A DNA stretch of 64,000 nt from Archangium sp. (GCA_030681645.1 JAUXRX010000042.1:1-64000); one strand, 5' to 3'. Shown: positions 7,831 through 16,424, counted from the stretch's first letter. The notes: a model not told the origin generated them from the sequence alone. Numbers and translations: made by a program.

Positions 7831-8411
7831 GGGGCCTTCTTCGCCGAGAACCGCCGCATCGTCCCGTCGCTGCGCCGCCCGTCTTCCTCGATGGTGAAGC
7901 CCGCCGCCTCCACCGCCTCCACCGTACGCCGGTTCGGGTGGCAGCCCCCGGCGACCTTCGTCCACGCCGGCTGCAGGAAGTCCTGCACGCCGCCGTACCA
8001 ACCCTCGCTGCGCACGTGCTCGAGCATGCGCAGCCGCCCCTCGGGCGCGAGCACCCGCTTCACCTCGGCCAGGCCCACCTCGGGCTTCGGCACGCTGCAG
8101 AACACCAGCCCCGAGACCACCGTGTCGAAGGCGCCGTCGCGAAACGGCAACGCCTCGGCGCTGCCCCGAACGAACAGCGCCTGCGGCGCGCGGTGGCGGG
8201 CCTTGTCGAGCATGTGCGGGTCGGGCTCGAGCGCGATCACCCCGGTGCCCGGCGGGTAGCGGGTCAGGTTGCGCCCCGTGCCGCAGCCCACCTCGAGCGT
8301 GCGGCCCTTCGCCCCGCCGGTGAGCCAGTCGCGCCAGCGCTTGAGGCCCGTGCTCTCGAGCACCCAGCACATCGCGTCATACAGCCAGGGGATCTGCTCC
8401 ACGCCACGCAT
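7827..8411 (-). CDS. Class I SAM-dependent methyltransferase
   Basis: A 194-residue protein with the classical methyltransferase motifs: motif I LEVGCGTGRNL (about residues 39-49), motif II acidic residue in ALEPDPHML, and the post-I/III region FDTVVSGLVFCSVP and VLAPEGRLRMLEHV. This is the Methyltransf_11/UbiE-like group, acting on small molecules. The start overlaps the upstream lipoprotein stop (TGATG) and its stop overlaps the small membrane protein start by 4 bp, so the genes are translationally coupled. Substrate cannot be told from sequence. Confidence 0.88.
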   Translation of the reverse strand: MRGVEQIPWLYDAMCWVLESTGLKRWRDWLTGGAKGRTLEVGCGTGRNLTRYPPGTGVIALEPDPHMLDKARHRAPQALFVRGSAEALPFRDGAFDTVVSGLVFCSVPKPEVGLAEVKRVLAPEGRLRMLEHVRSEGWYGGVQDFLQPAWTKVAGGCHPNRRTVEAVEAAGFTIEEDGRRSDGTMRRFSAKKAP

Positions 8412-9550
8412 CAGGGCTGCCAGTACACCGCGTTGCTGCACGGGTCCAACCCGCCGTCCTGCCGCCAGGTGCGCGCGCTGAGGAAGCCCGGCGGCTGTTG
8501 GAGGTACAGGCCGGTGACGAGCTCGGACGGGTACGTACGGGCCACCGCCTGCCCGCTGCAGTCGGACGAGGGGAAGACCTCGACGCGCAAGCGGCCCGTG
8601 GGCAGCTGCCCGAGCAGCGGCCAGCCCTCGAGGAGCACCGTCGCCTCTTCCTCCGGCAGCGAGGAGTCGTGGACCCACGGTCGATCGGCCTCCAGGCAGA
8701 GGCTGTTGCCGGCGCGGTCGGTGTTCCGCACGCTGAAGGAGGTGGTGGCGTCGCGGGAGAAGGAGGGCTGGCTGACGAAACAGGAAGAACACGCGGTGAG
8801 CACGGGGCCGGTGCACCCCGGCGACTCGAACAGGCGGACCTCCCCCAGCTCGCCGGTGAAGTGCACGTACGCCTGCTGCCGGGGCGAAGGCGACGGGCTC
8901 GCCAGCCGCACCTCGAACCGCGGGGGGGTGGCGTCGTTGGTGAGCACCAGCACCTCGCACGGCGAGGCCATGTCTTCGTTGACCGCATCGACGGCGATGA
9001 CGCGTGAGCCGTTCACCGGGACGTCGATGGAAAACCCGGGCTCGAAGAACTCCGCCGCGCTCAGCTCGGCGAGCGGCGGCGTGGTGCACGTGCCCTCGGA
9101 GAGCCGCACCCGCGCGAAGCCCTCGGCTGAGCCCGCCACCACGAAGTGGGTGCCCGTGCTGGGCGACCGGGGGCGCGACTCCACCGAGGGCCGGCCCGGG
9201 CGAAGGGCCGCGAGGTACCGCAGGCGCAGCGGCGACGAACATTCCGAGACGGCGCCCAGCGCAGAGACCGCGTTCGCCGAGAGGACGTTCTCCAGGCCGC
9301 GCACCAGCTCGACCTTCACGCCTTCCCGCAGCCCGGCGCCGGTGGTCTGCAGGTACACCGGGCCGGCGCAGGCCGAGTCGGTGAACACGCGCACGAGGAC
9401 CTCGTCGGCCGCCACCCCACGCAGGGTGAAGACCCGGCGGTGCTGCACGGGCGCGGCCTCGTCGAGCACCGGCACCGACGGCAACCCGGGCGCTCTCGGC
9501 GCGGGCCGGCCACAGGCCACCAGCACCACCACCAGGCCGAGCCACCTCAT
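8411..9550 (-). CDS. Lipoprotein of unknown function with repeated beta domains
   Basis: A 379-residue lipoprotein: the signal peptide MRWLGLVVVLVACG contains a lipobox ending at Cys13, so the mature protein is lipid-anchored. The body has three or four beta-rich segments with paired Cys (SACAGPVYL, SPGCTGPVL, SSDCSGQAV) in similar contexts (acidic, aromatic, then Cys-x-Gly-P/Q), suggesting repeats of one small domain. No enzymatic signature. It starts inside the end of the upstream lipoprotein gene (4-bp overlap), so the two probably work together at the same membrane. Confidence 0.75.
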   Translation of the reverse strand: MRWLGLVVVLVACGRPAPRAPGLPSVPVLDEAAPVQHRRVFTLRGVAADEVLVRVFTDSACAGPVYLQTTGAGLREGVKVELVRGLENVLSANAVSALGAVSECSSPLRLRYLAALRPGRPSVESRPRSPSTGTHFVVAGSAEGFARVRLSEGTCTTPPLAELSAAEFFEPGFSIDVPVNGSRVIAVDAVNEDMASPCEVLVLTNDATPPRFEVRLASPSPSPRQQAYVHFTGELGEVRLFESPGCTGPVLTACSSCFVSQPSFSRDATTSFSVRNTDRAGNSLCLEADRPWVHDSSLPEEEATVLLEGWPLLGQLPTGRLRVEVFPSSDCSGQAVARTYPSELVTGLYLQQPPGFLSARTWRQDGGLDPCSNAVYWQP

Positions 9551-10587
9551 CGGGTGGAGACCTCCGACAGCGCCAGGATGGGCACGAGCGCCCCCGCCTC
9601 GTCTTCGAAGGCGAGCCGCAGCAACACCGGCTTGATGAAGCCCGCCGCCCCCATTCCCAGGAAGACGCCCGGGGCGTTGCAGCGCTCGCCCGAGAGCTCC
9701 TGCAGCCGGCCGTCGAGGGGGCTGGTGCCCAGCTTGTTCCAGTTGTCGAAGTCTTCGACGAAGTTGAACTCGAGCCGCCCCTTCACCGCGGGGCGCGCCA
9801 GCACCAGGCCGTGGAGCGCGATCGGGTTCACGCTCACCTCGTGCTTGAAGTTGAGGACGATGGTGCGCGTGTCGGGCGGGAACTCGTAGGGCACGTAGCG
9901 GCCGTCGGTGAGCGGGCACGGCGTCACCTCGAGGTCGGGGCACTCGCCGCCCCGGCTGAGCGGGGGCTCGGTGGGGCCCGGCGTCTGGCCTTCCCAGGGC
10001 GTCTCCACCCGCCACTCCACGGGCACGATGTCGTAGCGGCCCAGCGAGTCGATGGGCACGGTGCGCCACTCGCGCTGGGTGCTGGCGGTGCGCCACTCGT
10101 ACGGGCGATCGGGCGCGAAGGTGCTGCCGTTGAGCTCGGCCCGCCAGGCGACCCGCTCGTCGACCCGGTACTCGCTCACCCGCCACGCGCCCGCGGGCGC
10201 CACCTCGCCGAGCTCGCCCAGGGCCAGATCTGCGTCGGGAAACCAGAAGCTCTGGCTGATCACCGCGCCCGTCGTGCTCTCGGCCTCCACCCGGAAGAAG
10301 CGGCGCGCGTTCACCCCGCGCGTCACCTGCTGGCGAATGAGCGTGAAGGCGTAGCGGCCGGCCTCGTCGGTGCGGGTGAGCTCGAGCGGCTCGAGCGCGT
10401 CGCAGCGCGTCTCGGACGCCACCTGGTTGCGCAGCAGCCGCACCTCGACGCCGGGGCGGGCGCCGCCCAGGAAGTCGGTGAGCTGGCCCGAGAGCACGAA
10501 CTGGTCTTCGGGCAGCGGGCAGCCCGCCAACAGCAGCAGCAGCAGCGCCGGGGCCCTCAGCTGCCGGAAGTCCGTCTGCGGGTGCAT
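9547..10587 (-). CDS. Lipoprotein with carboxypeptidase-regulatory-like N-terminal domain
   Basis: A 346-residue lipoprotein. The ATG at 10587 gives a proper signal peptide (LRAPALLLLLLAGC) with Cys in the lipobox; an upstream in-frame start would only add a charged leader. Residues about 30-110 (SGQLTDFLGGARPGVEVRL, then DEAGRYAFTLI) match the carboxypeptidase regulatory-like/CNA-B type beta sandwich. The rest is of unknown fold. It is the first gene of a five-gene minus-strand operon with 1-4 bp overlaps running to 6767. A 34-bp palindrome lies upstream, between it and the ATPase gene. Confidence 0.76.
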   Translation of the reverse strand: MHPQTDFRQLRAPALLLLLLAGCPLPEDQFVLSGQLTDFLGGARPGVEVRLLRNQVASETRCDALEPLELTRTDEAGRYAFTLIRQQVTRGVNARRFFRVEAESTTGAVISQSFWFPDADLALGELGEVAPAGAWRVSEYRVDERVAWRAELNGSTFAPDRPYEWRTASTQREWRTVPIDSLGRYDIVPVEWRVETPWEGQTPGPTEPPLSRGGECPDLEVTPCPLTDGRYVPYEFPPDTRTIVLNFKHEVSVNPIALHGLVLARPAVKGRLEFNFVEDFDNWNKLGTSPLDGRLQELSGERCNAPGVFLGMGAAGFIKPVLLRLAFEDEAGALVPILALSEVSTR

Positions 10588-10636
10588 GGGCGCACGCGAA
10601 CACACCTCCGCCCGCCGCTCAACCGGCTCGGCAGCC

Positions 10637-10670
10637 GCTGGCAAGGTTGCCAGCTGGCAACGTTGCCAGC
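10637..10670. repeat. 34-bp double palindrome, copy 1 (3' of the ATPase gene)
   Basis: Two back-to-back palindromes (TGGCAAGGTTGCCA and TGGCAACGTTGCCA), joined and flanked by GC dinucleotides; the two halves are also inverted copies of each other with one mismatch. It starts 3 bp beyond the stop of the ATPase-nuclease gene and lies upstream of the lipoprotein operon. A nearly identical copy is at 12241-12274. It could act as a transcription terminator, a protein-binding site or a mobile-repeat scar. Confidence 0.85.
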
Positions 10671-10673
10671 AAC

Positions 10674-12212
10674 TCAGGTCGCCTCGAGCCAGCGGAGCAC
10701 GTTGTCGAGCGCCGCCCCCGCGGTGAGGGTCACCGCCGCGCCTACCCGCGCCCGTGCGGGGTCGAAGAAGTACACCTTCCCCTCGGGCGTCACTGCGGCC
10801 ACCAGGCAGCGCCAGCCCAGCCGCTTCGCGTCGCTCAGCAACCGCGCCCAGGCCGCCTTCGAGAACCGGAGCGGGAGCGGACTGCGCTTCACCTGGATGC
10901 CTACCTGCACCCCTCCCCGCACGCCGAGCAGGTCGAAGGCCCCGCGCGAGGCACGCGATTGGTAGACCAGCTCGAAGCCGAGCTCCGCGAGGCTGCGGGC
11001 GATCTGCAGCTCGGCCTCGTCTCCGATGACGCTCATCGGCACCACCGCCCCACCCGGCAGGCGCCAGCGCAACCAGAGGGCGAAGACGGGGTCGACCAGC
11101 GACCAGCGCTGCTGCTCGTCGCGCACCACGGCGTCACCGAGCCGCTCGAGGTAGCGCACGGCCGCGCCCGACGAGGCGCCCGTCTTCCGGGCCACCTCCA
11201 TGGTGCGCAGCGGCCCCTCGGCCAGGGCCTCGAGCGTCGCCGCCAGGGTGGCGGCGCTGCCCACCATGCGGTCGAACTCGCGGGCGAAGTAGAGGGACAG
11301 CCGGCCGGTGCGGGTGAAGAGGAGCTCAGAGAAGACCTGCCGCACCAGGCCCGCGTCGTAGGGCGGCTCGCGGCCGGTGAGCACCTCGCCGAAGAGCTGC
11401 AGGTAGAAGGGGTGGCCCCCCAGCACGCTGACCGCCTGCTTCGCCACCGCCGCGGGCACCGCGCGGCCGGGCGGCCCCGACTGCTGCAGCAGCGCCACCG
11501 CGTCTTCTGGAGCCATGGGGCCCAGTTCCATGAAGTCGAAGTGCTGGAAGAAGGGCGACCGCTCGCTCATCACCAGGTCCCGCAGCAGGCCGCGCTCGGA
11601 CCCGCAGACGACGTAGGTGGTGCGGCGATGGCGCTGCCAGACGGCGCGGGCGAGCGCCAGCACGCCGCCGCGCGAAGCAGGCAGCTTGGCCAGCTCCTGG
11701 AACTCGTCCCAGGCGACCACGCAGAACTGCTTCGTCGCCACCGCGAGGCGTTCGGCCAGCCCGAGCGCGAGCTCGGCGGTCTTCACGTCGGCCGGGGCGA
11801 CGCAGAGCGAGAGCAGGTCTGCCCGCAGGGCGCGATCGAGCCCGTCCCAGGCGCGCGCCTCGGGCAGCGCGGCGCGGTACTCGTCGGGCCGCGCGGCGAG
11901 CGCCTCGAGCGACACCCCCAGCTCCCTGCCGAAGAACGCATCGACGGTGCGGAGCGCGAGGCGGCGGAAGATGTCGAAGCCCAGGGGCTGGTCTTCGAAG
12001 CAGTCGAGCACCACGAAGCGCACGTCTTTGTGGCGGTTCTTCCGCACCAGCTCGAGCAGGAGGCTGGTCTTGCCCACCCGACGCACCCCGAGCACCGCCA
12101 ACCACCGGGGGGCGCCGGCGCGCAGCTGCTCGACCCGGGCGGTCAGCTGCTTCAGCTCGACCACGCGATCGTGAAAGGCGACGTCGGTGACGGGCGTGCT
12201 GGTGCGGAACAC
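10674..12212 (-). CDS. P-loop ATPase fused to a PD-(D/E)XK-like nuclease domain
   Basis: A protein of 512 residues from the GTG at 12212 (AAGG lies 9 bp upstream; a TTG at 12248 would start inside a palindrome). Domains in order: P-loop NTPase with Walker A GVRRVGKTS (about 42-50) and Walker B-like VVAWDEFQEL (Asp169, Glu170); a winged-helix region (about 310-375, LRTMEVARKTGAS); and a C-terminal segment (about 395-500) with AFDLLGVRG and GIQVKRS, the spacing of a PD-(D/E)XK nuclease core. This matches the archaeal-type ATPase (PF01637-like) proteins with a C-terminal DUF234-like domain. Roles proposed for such ATPases include DNA handling in mobile elements and defence; none can be assigned here. 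It is flanked on both sides by palindromes. Confidence 0.8.
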   Translation of the reverse strand: MFRTSTPVTDVAFHDRVVELKQLTARVEQLRAGAPRWLAVLGVRRVGKTSLLLELVRKNRHKDVRFVVLDCFEDQPLGFDIFRRLALRTVDAFFGRELGVSLEALAARPDEYRAALPEARAWDGLDRALRADLLSLCVAPADVKTAELALGLAERLAVATKQFCVVAWDEFQELAKLPASRGGVLALARAVWQRHRRTTYVVCGSERGLLRDLVMSERSPFFQHFDFMELGPMAPEDAVALLQQSGPPGRAVPAAVAKQAVSVLGGHPFYLQLFGEVLTGREPPYDAGLVRQVFSELLFTRTGRLSLYFAREFDRMVGSAATLAATLEALAEGPLRTMEVARKTGASSGAAVRYLERLGDAVVRDEQQRWSLVDPVFALWLRWRLPGGAVVPMSVIGDEAELQIARSLAELGFELVYQSRASRGAFDLLGVRGGVQVGIQVKRSPLPLRFSKAAWARLLSDAKRLGWRCLVAAVTPEGKVYFFDPARARVGAAVTLTAGAALDNVLRWLEAT

Positions 12213-12240
12213 CCGGGCGACCTTACGGGCGGGGGCCGGT

Positions 12241-12274
12241 GCTGGCAAGGTTGCCAGCTGGCAAAGTTGCCAGC
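12241..12274. repeat. 34-bp double palindrome, copy 2 (5' of the ATPase gene)
   Basis: Same sequence and orientation as the element at 10637-10670 except for one base (C to A in the second palindrome core, TGGCAAAGTTGCCA). It lies in the divergent region between the ATPase-nuclease gene (minus) and the large surface-protein gene (plus), where it could serve as an operator for either. With copy 1 it brackets the ATPase gene exactly. Confidence 0.85.
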
Positions 12275-12328
12275 ACGACCCGGGCGAGCACGACCGGGCC
12301 AGACGTCGTACATTGCGCGGCTCGCACC

Positions 12329-12334
12329 AAGGAG
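12329..12334 (+). promoter_or_regulatory. Ribosome binding site AAGGAG that makes the start ambiguous
   Basis: A consensus AAGGAG lies only 1 bp before the ATG at 12336 but 7 bp before an in-frame TTG at 12342. The spacing fits the TTG better, which would begin MKTLAPSLL and lose two residues from the signal peptide. The annotated ATG may therefore not be the true start. Confidence 0.55.
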
Positions 12335-12335
12335 A

Positions 12336-15300
12336 ATGACCTTGAAGACGTTGGCCCCTTCCCTGCTCGCAGCCGCGCTGCTCGCCTCGGCCCCGGCGTG
12401 GGCGCAGCTGCCGCCCATCATCCAGTCGTCACAGCCCTACCAGCCGCTCACCGCGGGGACGACGGTGGCCGCGCTCAACGGCGACGACATGGGCATCCTG
12501 GTGCCGCTCGGCTTCACCTTCCCCTGGTTCGGGCAGAACTACACCCACGTGATGCTCAGCTCGAACGGGGTGATCGTGCCGGGCATCGCCACCACGACCA
12601 CCTGCAGCACCGGCTGCCTGAGCAACGACGCGATGCCGTCGGTCAACGTGCCCAACCCCGCCATCGCCGGCTTCTGGGACGACCTCGACCTGCGCACCGC
12701 CAGCGGCGGCGGGCTGGTGCGCACGCTGCAGCAGCCGGGGCAGTTCACCGTGGAATACGCGGCGGTGGCCCGGTACGGCACCTCGAACGCGTCGAGCGTC
12801 ACCTTCCAGATTCGCCTCACGGCGGCGGGCTCGGTCACCTTCCACTACGGCACGCTGGTTGGCACGAGCACCAGCTGGACGGCGACGGCCGGCTTCGAGA
12901 ACCCCGGCGGCACGCTGGGCGCGAACCTGCTCAGCGGCTGCACCAGCGGCTGCACGCCCGCGAACTTTCCTCCCAGCGGCACGATGTTCACGGTGGGCGA
13001 GCCGAACGGGCCTGACCTGGCGGTGAGCTCGGTGACCATCTCGAACTTCGTCACCGCGATGGACGGCAACCTCACCTTCACCGTCAATTCCCTGCTGCGA
13101 AACTTCGGGCGCACCCCGGCCAACAACTTCCTGTGGCGCGCATACATCTCGCGAGACCAGCAGCTCGACCTGACCGCCACCGACGGCGGCGCCGACATGC
13201 AGGTGGCGGAAGGCGGGCCCGAGTCGCTCGAGGCGGTCGACGGCGGCTTCACCCTCGACGGCGGGCTCTCCACCGTGGCGGTGACGGCGAGCGCGGCCAC
13301 CACCTCGGCCCCGGCGACCGGCGAATACTACGTGCTGGTGCAGGTCGACCCGACCGACGTGGTGATGGAAGCGTCCGAGGCGAACAACGTGGGCTCGACC
13401 ACCTCCGCCTTCGTGCAGGGCATCGACCTGGTGGCCACCTCGGTCAGCGGGCCGGTCTCCACGGGCGGCGGCAACCCCGAGAGCTTCCCCATCAGCTTCT
13501 TCAACCGGGGCACCACGCCCGCGGGCACGGTGGGCTTCCGCATTCTCCTCAGCACCGACCAGGTGCTCGATGCGAGCGACTTCACGCTCTTCAACGGCAC
13601 GCGCACCGTGAGCGGCGGCGAGACCATCAGCGAGACGGTGCCCGTCACCATTCCCGCCAACGCCCCCAACGGTCAGTTCTACTTCCTGCTGCAGATCGAC
13701 GCGGCCGGCACGGTGACCGAAGCGAACGAGGCCAACAACGTGGCGGCCTCGGCCGCGCGCGTCGACGTGCGCCGGGCCGACCTGGTGAACGAGCAGGTGA
13801 CCTTCCTCGACACCATCACCGGGCTCGAGGTCACCCAGGCGCGCTTCGGCGACCCGGTGCGGCTGAAGGTGCGCTTCCGCAACGTGGGCGGCGCGAACGC
13901 GAACACCTTCCGGGTGGCGATGGTGCTCTCGACCGACACCTCGCTCTCGCTGCTCTCGGACACGTACGTGTGCGACTCGTTGCTGCCGCTGGTGGCGCCG
14001 GGCACCACCTCGACCGAGACGACGCTCGACTGCACCCTGCCGCTGGCCAACGCCGCCGGCACGGCCTTCGGCACCGGGCCCTTCTTCCTCTTCGGCGTGG
14101 TGGACTCCACGGGCGCGGTGTTCGAGACGAACAAGGCGAACAACAGCCTCATGGTGGGGCCGATTCGGGTGAGCGCGCCGGGGGTGGACCTCGCCGTCTC
14201 GAGCGTCACGGCGCCGGCGTCGGCGGGCGTGGGGGAGATCATTCCCCTGGTGCGCACGCTGCGGAACATCGGCAACGTCGATGGTCCCGACGTGGCGTAC
14301 CGCTACTACGCGTCGGCCAACGACATCATCACCTCCGACGACGTGCTCCTGCGCATCGTGGACAACGGCGGCCTGCTGCGCGACCAGGGCTCCATCACCC
14401 TCGCGCGCGGCGGGTCCGACACCGCCACCGAGCTGGTGCGGCTGCCGGGCACGATGCCCGCAGGCACCTACTACGTGGGCTGCATCATCGACCCGACCTT
14501 CAGCGTGGCCAGCGAGCTCGACCCCACCAACAACGCGCTCGCCTCGCGCAGCATGGTGGTGGCGCCGTCTTCCCTGCGGGTGGTGAACACGGTGTTGCCC
14601 GACGCGGTGGTGGGCCGGCCGTACTCGTTCCGCCTCGCGGCGGTGGGTGAGCAGGGGCCGTCGGTGTGGCGCATCGACCCGACGCTGGGCGCGGCGCCGG
14701 GCTGGCTGTCCATCGGCGCGAGCGACGGGTTGTTGAGCGGCACGCCCACGGGCGCGGGCGGCGCCGAGGTGGTGGGCCTCACGGTGGTGCTCGAGAACGG
14801 CGGGCGGCAGAGCGCGGTGCGCCTGGCCTTGCGGGTGCTGCCCACCACCGCGGGGCTGGAGATCACCACCACCATCCTGCCGGCGGTCGTCAACAGCAGC
14901 CTCACGCAATACCAGTACGGGCTCGGCGCCGCGGGCGGGGTGCGGCCGTACTCGTGGCGGCTGGCCGGGGGCACGCTGCCCACCGGCCTCGCGCTGGGCG
15001 CCGACGGCACGCTCTTCGGCGCGCCCCGCAACGCCTCGAACGGCGCGGTGCCGCTGACGGTCGAGGTGCGTGACGCCGTGGGAGGCCGGGCGACGCGGCC
15101 GCTCTCGCTGCGCCTCATCGCCCCGGGGGCGATCACCTTCCGCACCCTCTTCATTCCCGACGCGCTGGTCGGCCAGGAATACCTGCACGACATCGCGGTG
15201 GAGAACCAGGACGGCTCGGCGATCGCGCGGCCGCTCACCTGGCGCGTCACCGGCGCGGTGCCGGGCGGGCTGACGGTGACGCCGCAGGCCGAGCTCATCA

Positions 15301-15767
15301 CCGTGGCGGGCCGCGCCACGCAGGCAGGCACCTTCAGCTTCACCATCAGCGTGGAAGACGCCAACGGCCGCACCGACAGCCTCGAGTTCACCATGACGGT
15401 GCACCCGCCCCGCTACCGCGTGAACAACACCCTGCCCGAGGTGCTGCACCCCGACGAGGTGGTCTCGCACGCGCTCACCGTCGCGCCGCAGGGCAACGTC
15501 ACGTACCGCATCACCAGCGGCCAGCTGCCTCCGGGGCTCACCCTCGATTCTGCGGGCATGCTCTCGGGCACGGTCGCCTCGGAAGGCGCCGAGGGCCTGT
15601 TCGCCTTCGTGGTGGAGGTGCGCGACCCCGCGGGCATGACGGGCCTCACGCCGCTGTCCCTGCGCGTCGAGCGCGCGGTGCGGGCGCCGGGCTGCAGCGC
15701 CAGCGGTGGCTCGTGGCTCTTCTTCGGGGCGTTGCTGCTGCTGCGCCGCCGCCGCTCCGCGAGCTGA
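12336..15767 (+). CDS. Large surface protein with CARDB and Ig-like repeats and MYXO-CTERM tail
   Basis: A 1143-residue exported protein. Order: signal peptide (residues 1-24, ending APAWAQ); an N-terminal beta domain (about 35-215, GFTFPWFGQNYTHV, SSNGVIVPG) resembling PEP/nidogen-like domains; four CARDB-type domains (about 220-740), each opening with DLAVSSVT-like strands and ending in EANNV or TNNAL; putative Ig (He_PIG) domains (about 745-1110; LPTGLALGADGTLFG and LPPGLTLDSAGMLSG are the recurring signatures); then a MYXO-CTERM tail (GCSASGG, hydrophobic helix, RRRRSAS). Such proteins are adhesin- or scaffold-like. It is transcribed away from the ATPase gene and ends before a strong hairpin. 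Confidence 0.9.
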   Translation: MTLKTLAPSLLAAALLASAPAWAQLPPIIQSSQPYQPLTAGTTVAALNGDDMGILVPLGFTFPWFGQNYTHVMLSSNGVIVPGIATTTTCSTGCLSNDAMPSVNVPNPAIAGFWDDLDLRTASGGGLVRTLQQPGQFTVEYAAVARYGTSNASSVTFQIRLTAAGSVTFHYGTLVGTSTSWTATAGFENPGGTLGANLLSGCTSGCTPANFPPSGTMFTVGEPNGPDLAVSSVTISNFVTAMDGNLTFTVNSLLRNFGRTPANNFLWRAYISRDQQLDLTATDGGADMQVAEGGPESLEAVDGGFTLDGGLSTVAVTASAATTSAPATGEYYVLVQVDPTDVVMEASEANNVGSTTSAFVQGIDLVATSVSGPVSTGGGNPESFPISFFNRGTTPAGTVGFRILLSTDQVLDASDFTLFNGTRTVSGGETISETVPVTIPANAPNGQFYFLLQIDAAGTVTEANEANNVAASAARVDVRRADLVNEQVTFLDTITGLEVTQARFGDPVRLKVRFRNVGGANANTFRVAMVLSTDTSLSLLSDTYVCDSLLPLVAPGTTSTETTLDCTLPLANAAGTAFGTGPFFLFGVVDSTGAVFETNKANNSLMVGPIRVSAPGVDLAVSSVTAPASAGVGEIIPLVRTLRNIGNVDGPDVAYRYYASANDIITSDDVLLRIVDNGGLLRDQGSITLARGGSDTATELVRLPGTMPAGTYYVGCIIDPTFSVASELDPTNNALASRSMVVAPSSLRVVNTVLPDAVVGRPYSFRLAAVGEQGPSVWRIDPTLGAAPGWLSIGASDGLLSGTPTGAGGAEVVGLTVVLENGGRQSAVRLALRVLPTTAGLEITTTILPAVVNSSLTQYQYGLGAAGGVRPYSWRLAGGTLPTGLALGADGTLFGAPRNASNGAVPLTVEVRDAVGGRATRPLSLRLIAPGAITFRTLFIPDALVGQEYLHDIAVENQDGSAIARPLTWRVTGAVPGGLTVTPQAELITVAGRATQAGTFSFTISVEDANGRTDSLEFTMTVHPPRYRVNNTLPEVLHPDEVVSHALTVAPQGNVTYRITSGQLPPGLTLDSAGMLSGTVASEGAEGLFAFVVEVRDPAGMTGLTPLSLRVERAVRAPGCSASGGSWLFFGALLLLRRRRSAS

Positions 15768-15790
15768 GCCTCCCAAGCGTTACTTGCGAG

Positions 15791-15832
15791 AAATACGCGC
15801 AACTATGAGTTTCCTCATAGCTGCGTGTATTT
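15791..15832. terminator. Bidirectional hairpin terminator between convergent genes
   Basis: Arms 15791-15809 and 15814-15832 pair over 19 bp with only two non-complementary positions and a four-base loop (TTTC). It is much more AT-rich than its surroundings, and it lies between a plus-strand gene ending at 15767 and a minus-strand gene ending at 15918. The outer stem ends in AAAT/ATTT, giving a short U run on either strand, as expected of a two-way terminator. Confidence 0.8.
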
Positions 15833-15917
15833 GCGGTTGGGTTTGGGAAGAGCGGCCCGGAGAGCGCGGCCGCCTCTTCGCCGCGGATGGCGTGCGCAGC
15901 CCAGGCGGTGAAGCGGG

Positions 15918-16292
15918 TCAGCGCATGGCGCGGCGCGCGCTGTCGAGGCCCGAGCTCAGCGTGTCGCCGGTGCGGGCGGCGCTTTCCTTGAGCGAGCGCA
16001 TGATCAGGTCACCCGCGGTCGGTGCCGGCCGCAGCGCCGCGTGCAGCAGCGCGCCCAGCAACGCCCCGGCGCCGACGAGCACGCCCGCCGTCACCAGCGG
16101 GTTGGCGATCGCGGTCTTCTCCACCTTGTCGGCCACGCGGGACATCGTGCGGCGCGCCTTGCCCAGCTCCTTCTCCATGCTCTTGCTGGCCTCGTGGGCG
16201 GCGACCTCGATGGTCTCCTTCGCGCTCTCGATCGAGCCTTCCACTGACTTCTTCACTGCGTTGAGGCCGTTGGTGCTGGTGACGAGCGACAT
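15918..16292 (-). CDS. DUF883/YqjD-like membrane-anchored protein
   Basis: A 124-residue protein: a charged, Ala-rich helical stretch (about 10-65, ESAKETIEVAAHEASKSMEK) then one glycine-rich membrane segment (about 67-90, NPLVTAGVLVGAGALLGALL) and a short charged tail. This layout, amphipathic helices plus a C-terminal glycine-zipper helix, is that of the ElaB/YqjD/DUF883 group, members of which bind ribosomes at the inner membrane in E. coli. Assignment is by architecture, not by a strong motif. The ATG at 16292 was taken; the open frame continues upstream without a plausible leader. Confidence 0.7.
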   Translation of the reverse strand: MSLVTSTNGLNAVKKSVEGSIESAKETIEVAAHEASKSMEKELGKARRTMSRVADKVEKTAIANPLVTAGVLVGAGALLGALLHAALRPAPTAGDLIMRSLKESAARTGDTLSSGLDSARRAMR

Positions 16293-16424
16293 GGGTGACT
16301 CCGGTGTGTGAGGGTGAGTTGCGCTGCAGGCCGTTGCACCCGCCATGCCCCGCACGTTGCGAGGGGAGCGGGGCTGCTCAGCCGGTGATCCGGTCAACCT
16401 GATGGAGCCGGGCCATCAATCCGC

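Noticed and set aside
10674..12335. Long plus-strand open frame through the ATPase gene
   Set aside because: It is the high-GC antisense shadow of the minus-strand ATPase gene, which has Walker and nuclease motifs. The real plus-strand gene starts near 12336.
12429..15776. Very long minus-strand open frame opposite the CARDB protein
   Set aside because: It is His/Arg/Gln-rich antisense sequence without motifs; the plus strand has signal peptide, CARDB domains and a MYXO-CTERM tail.
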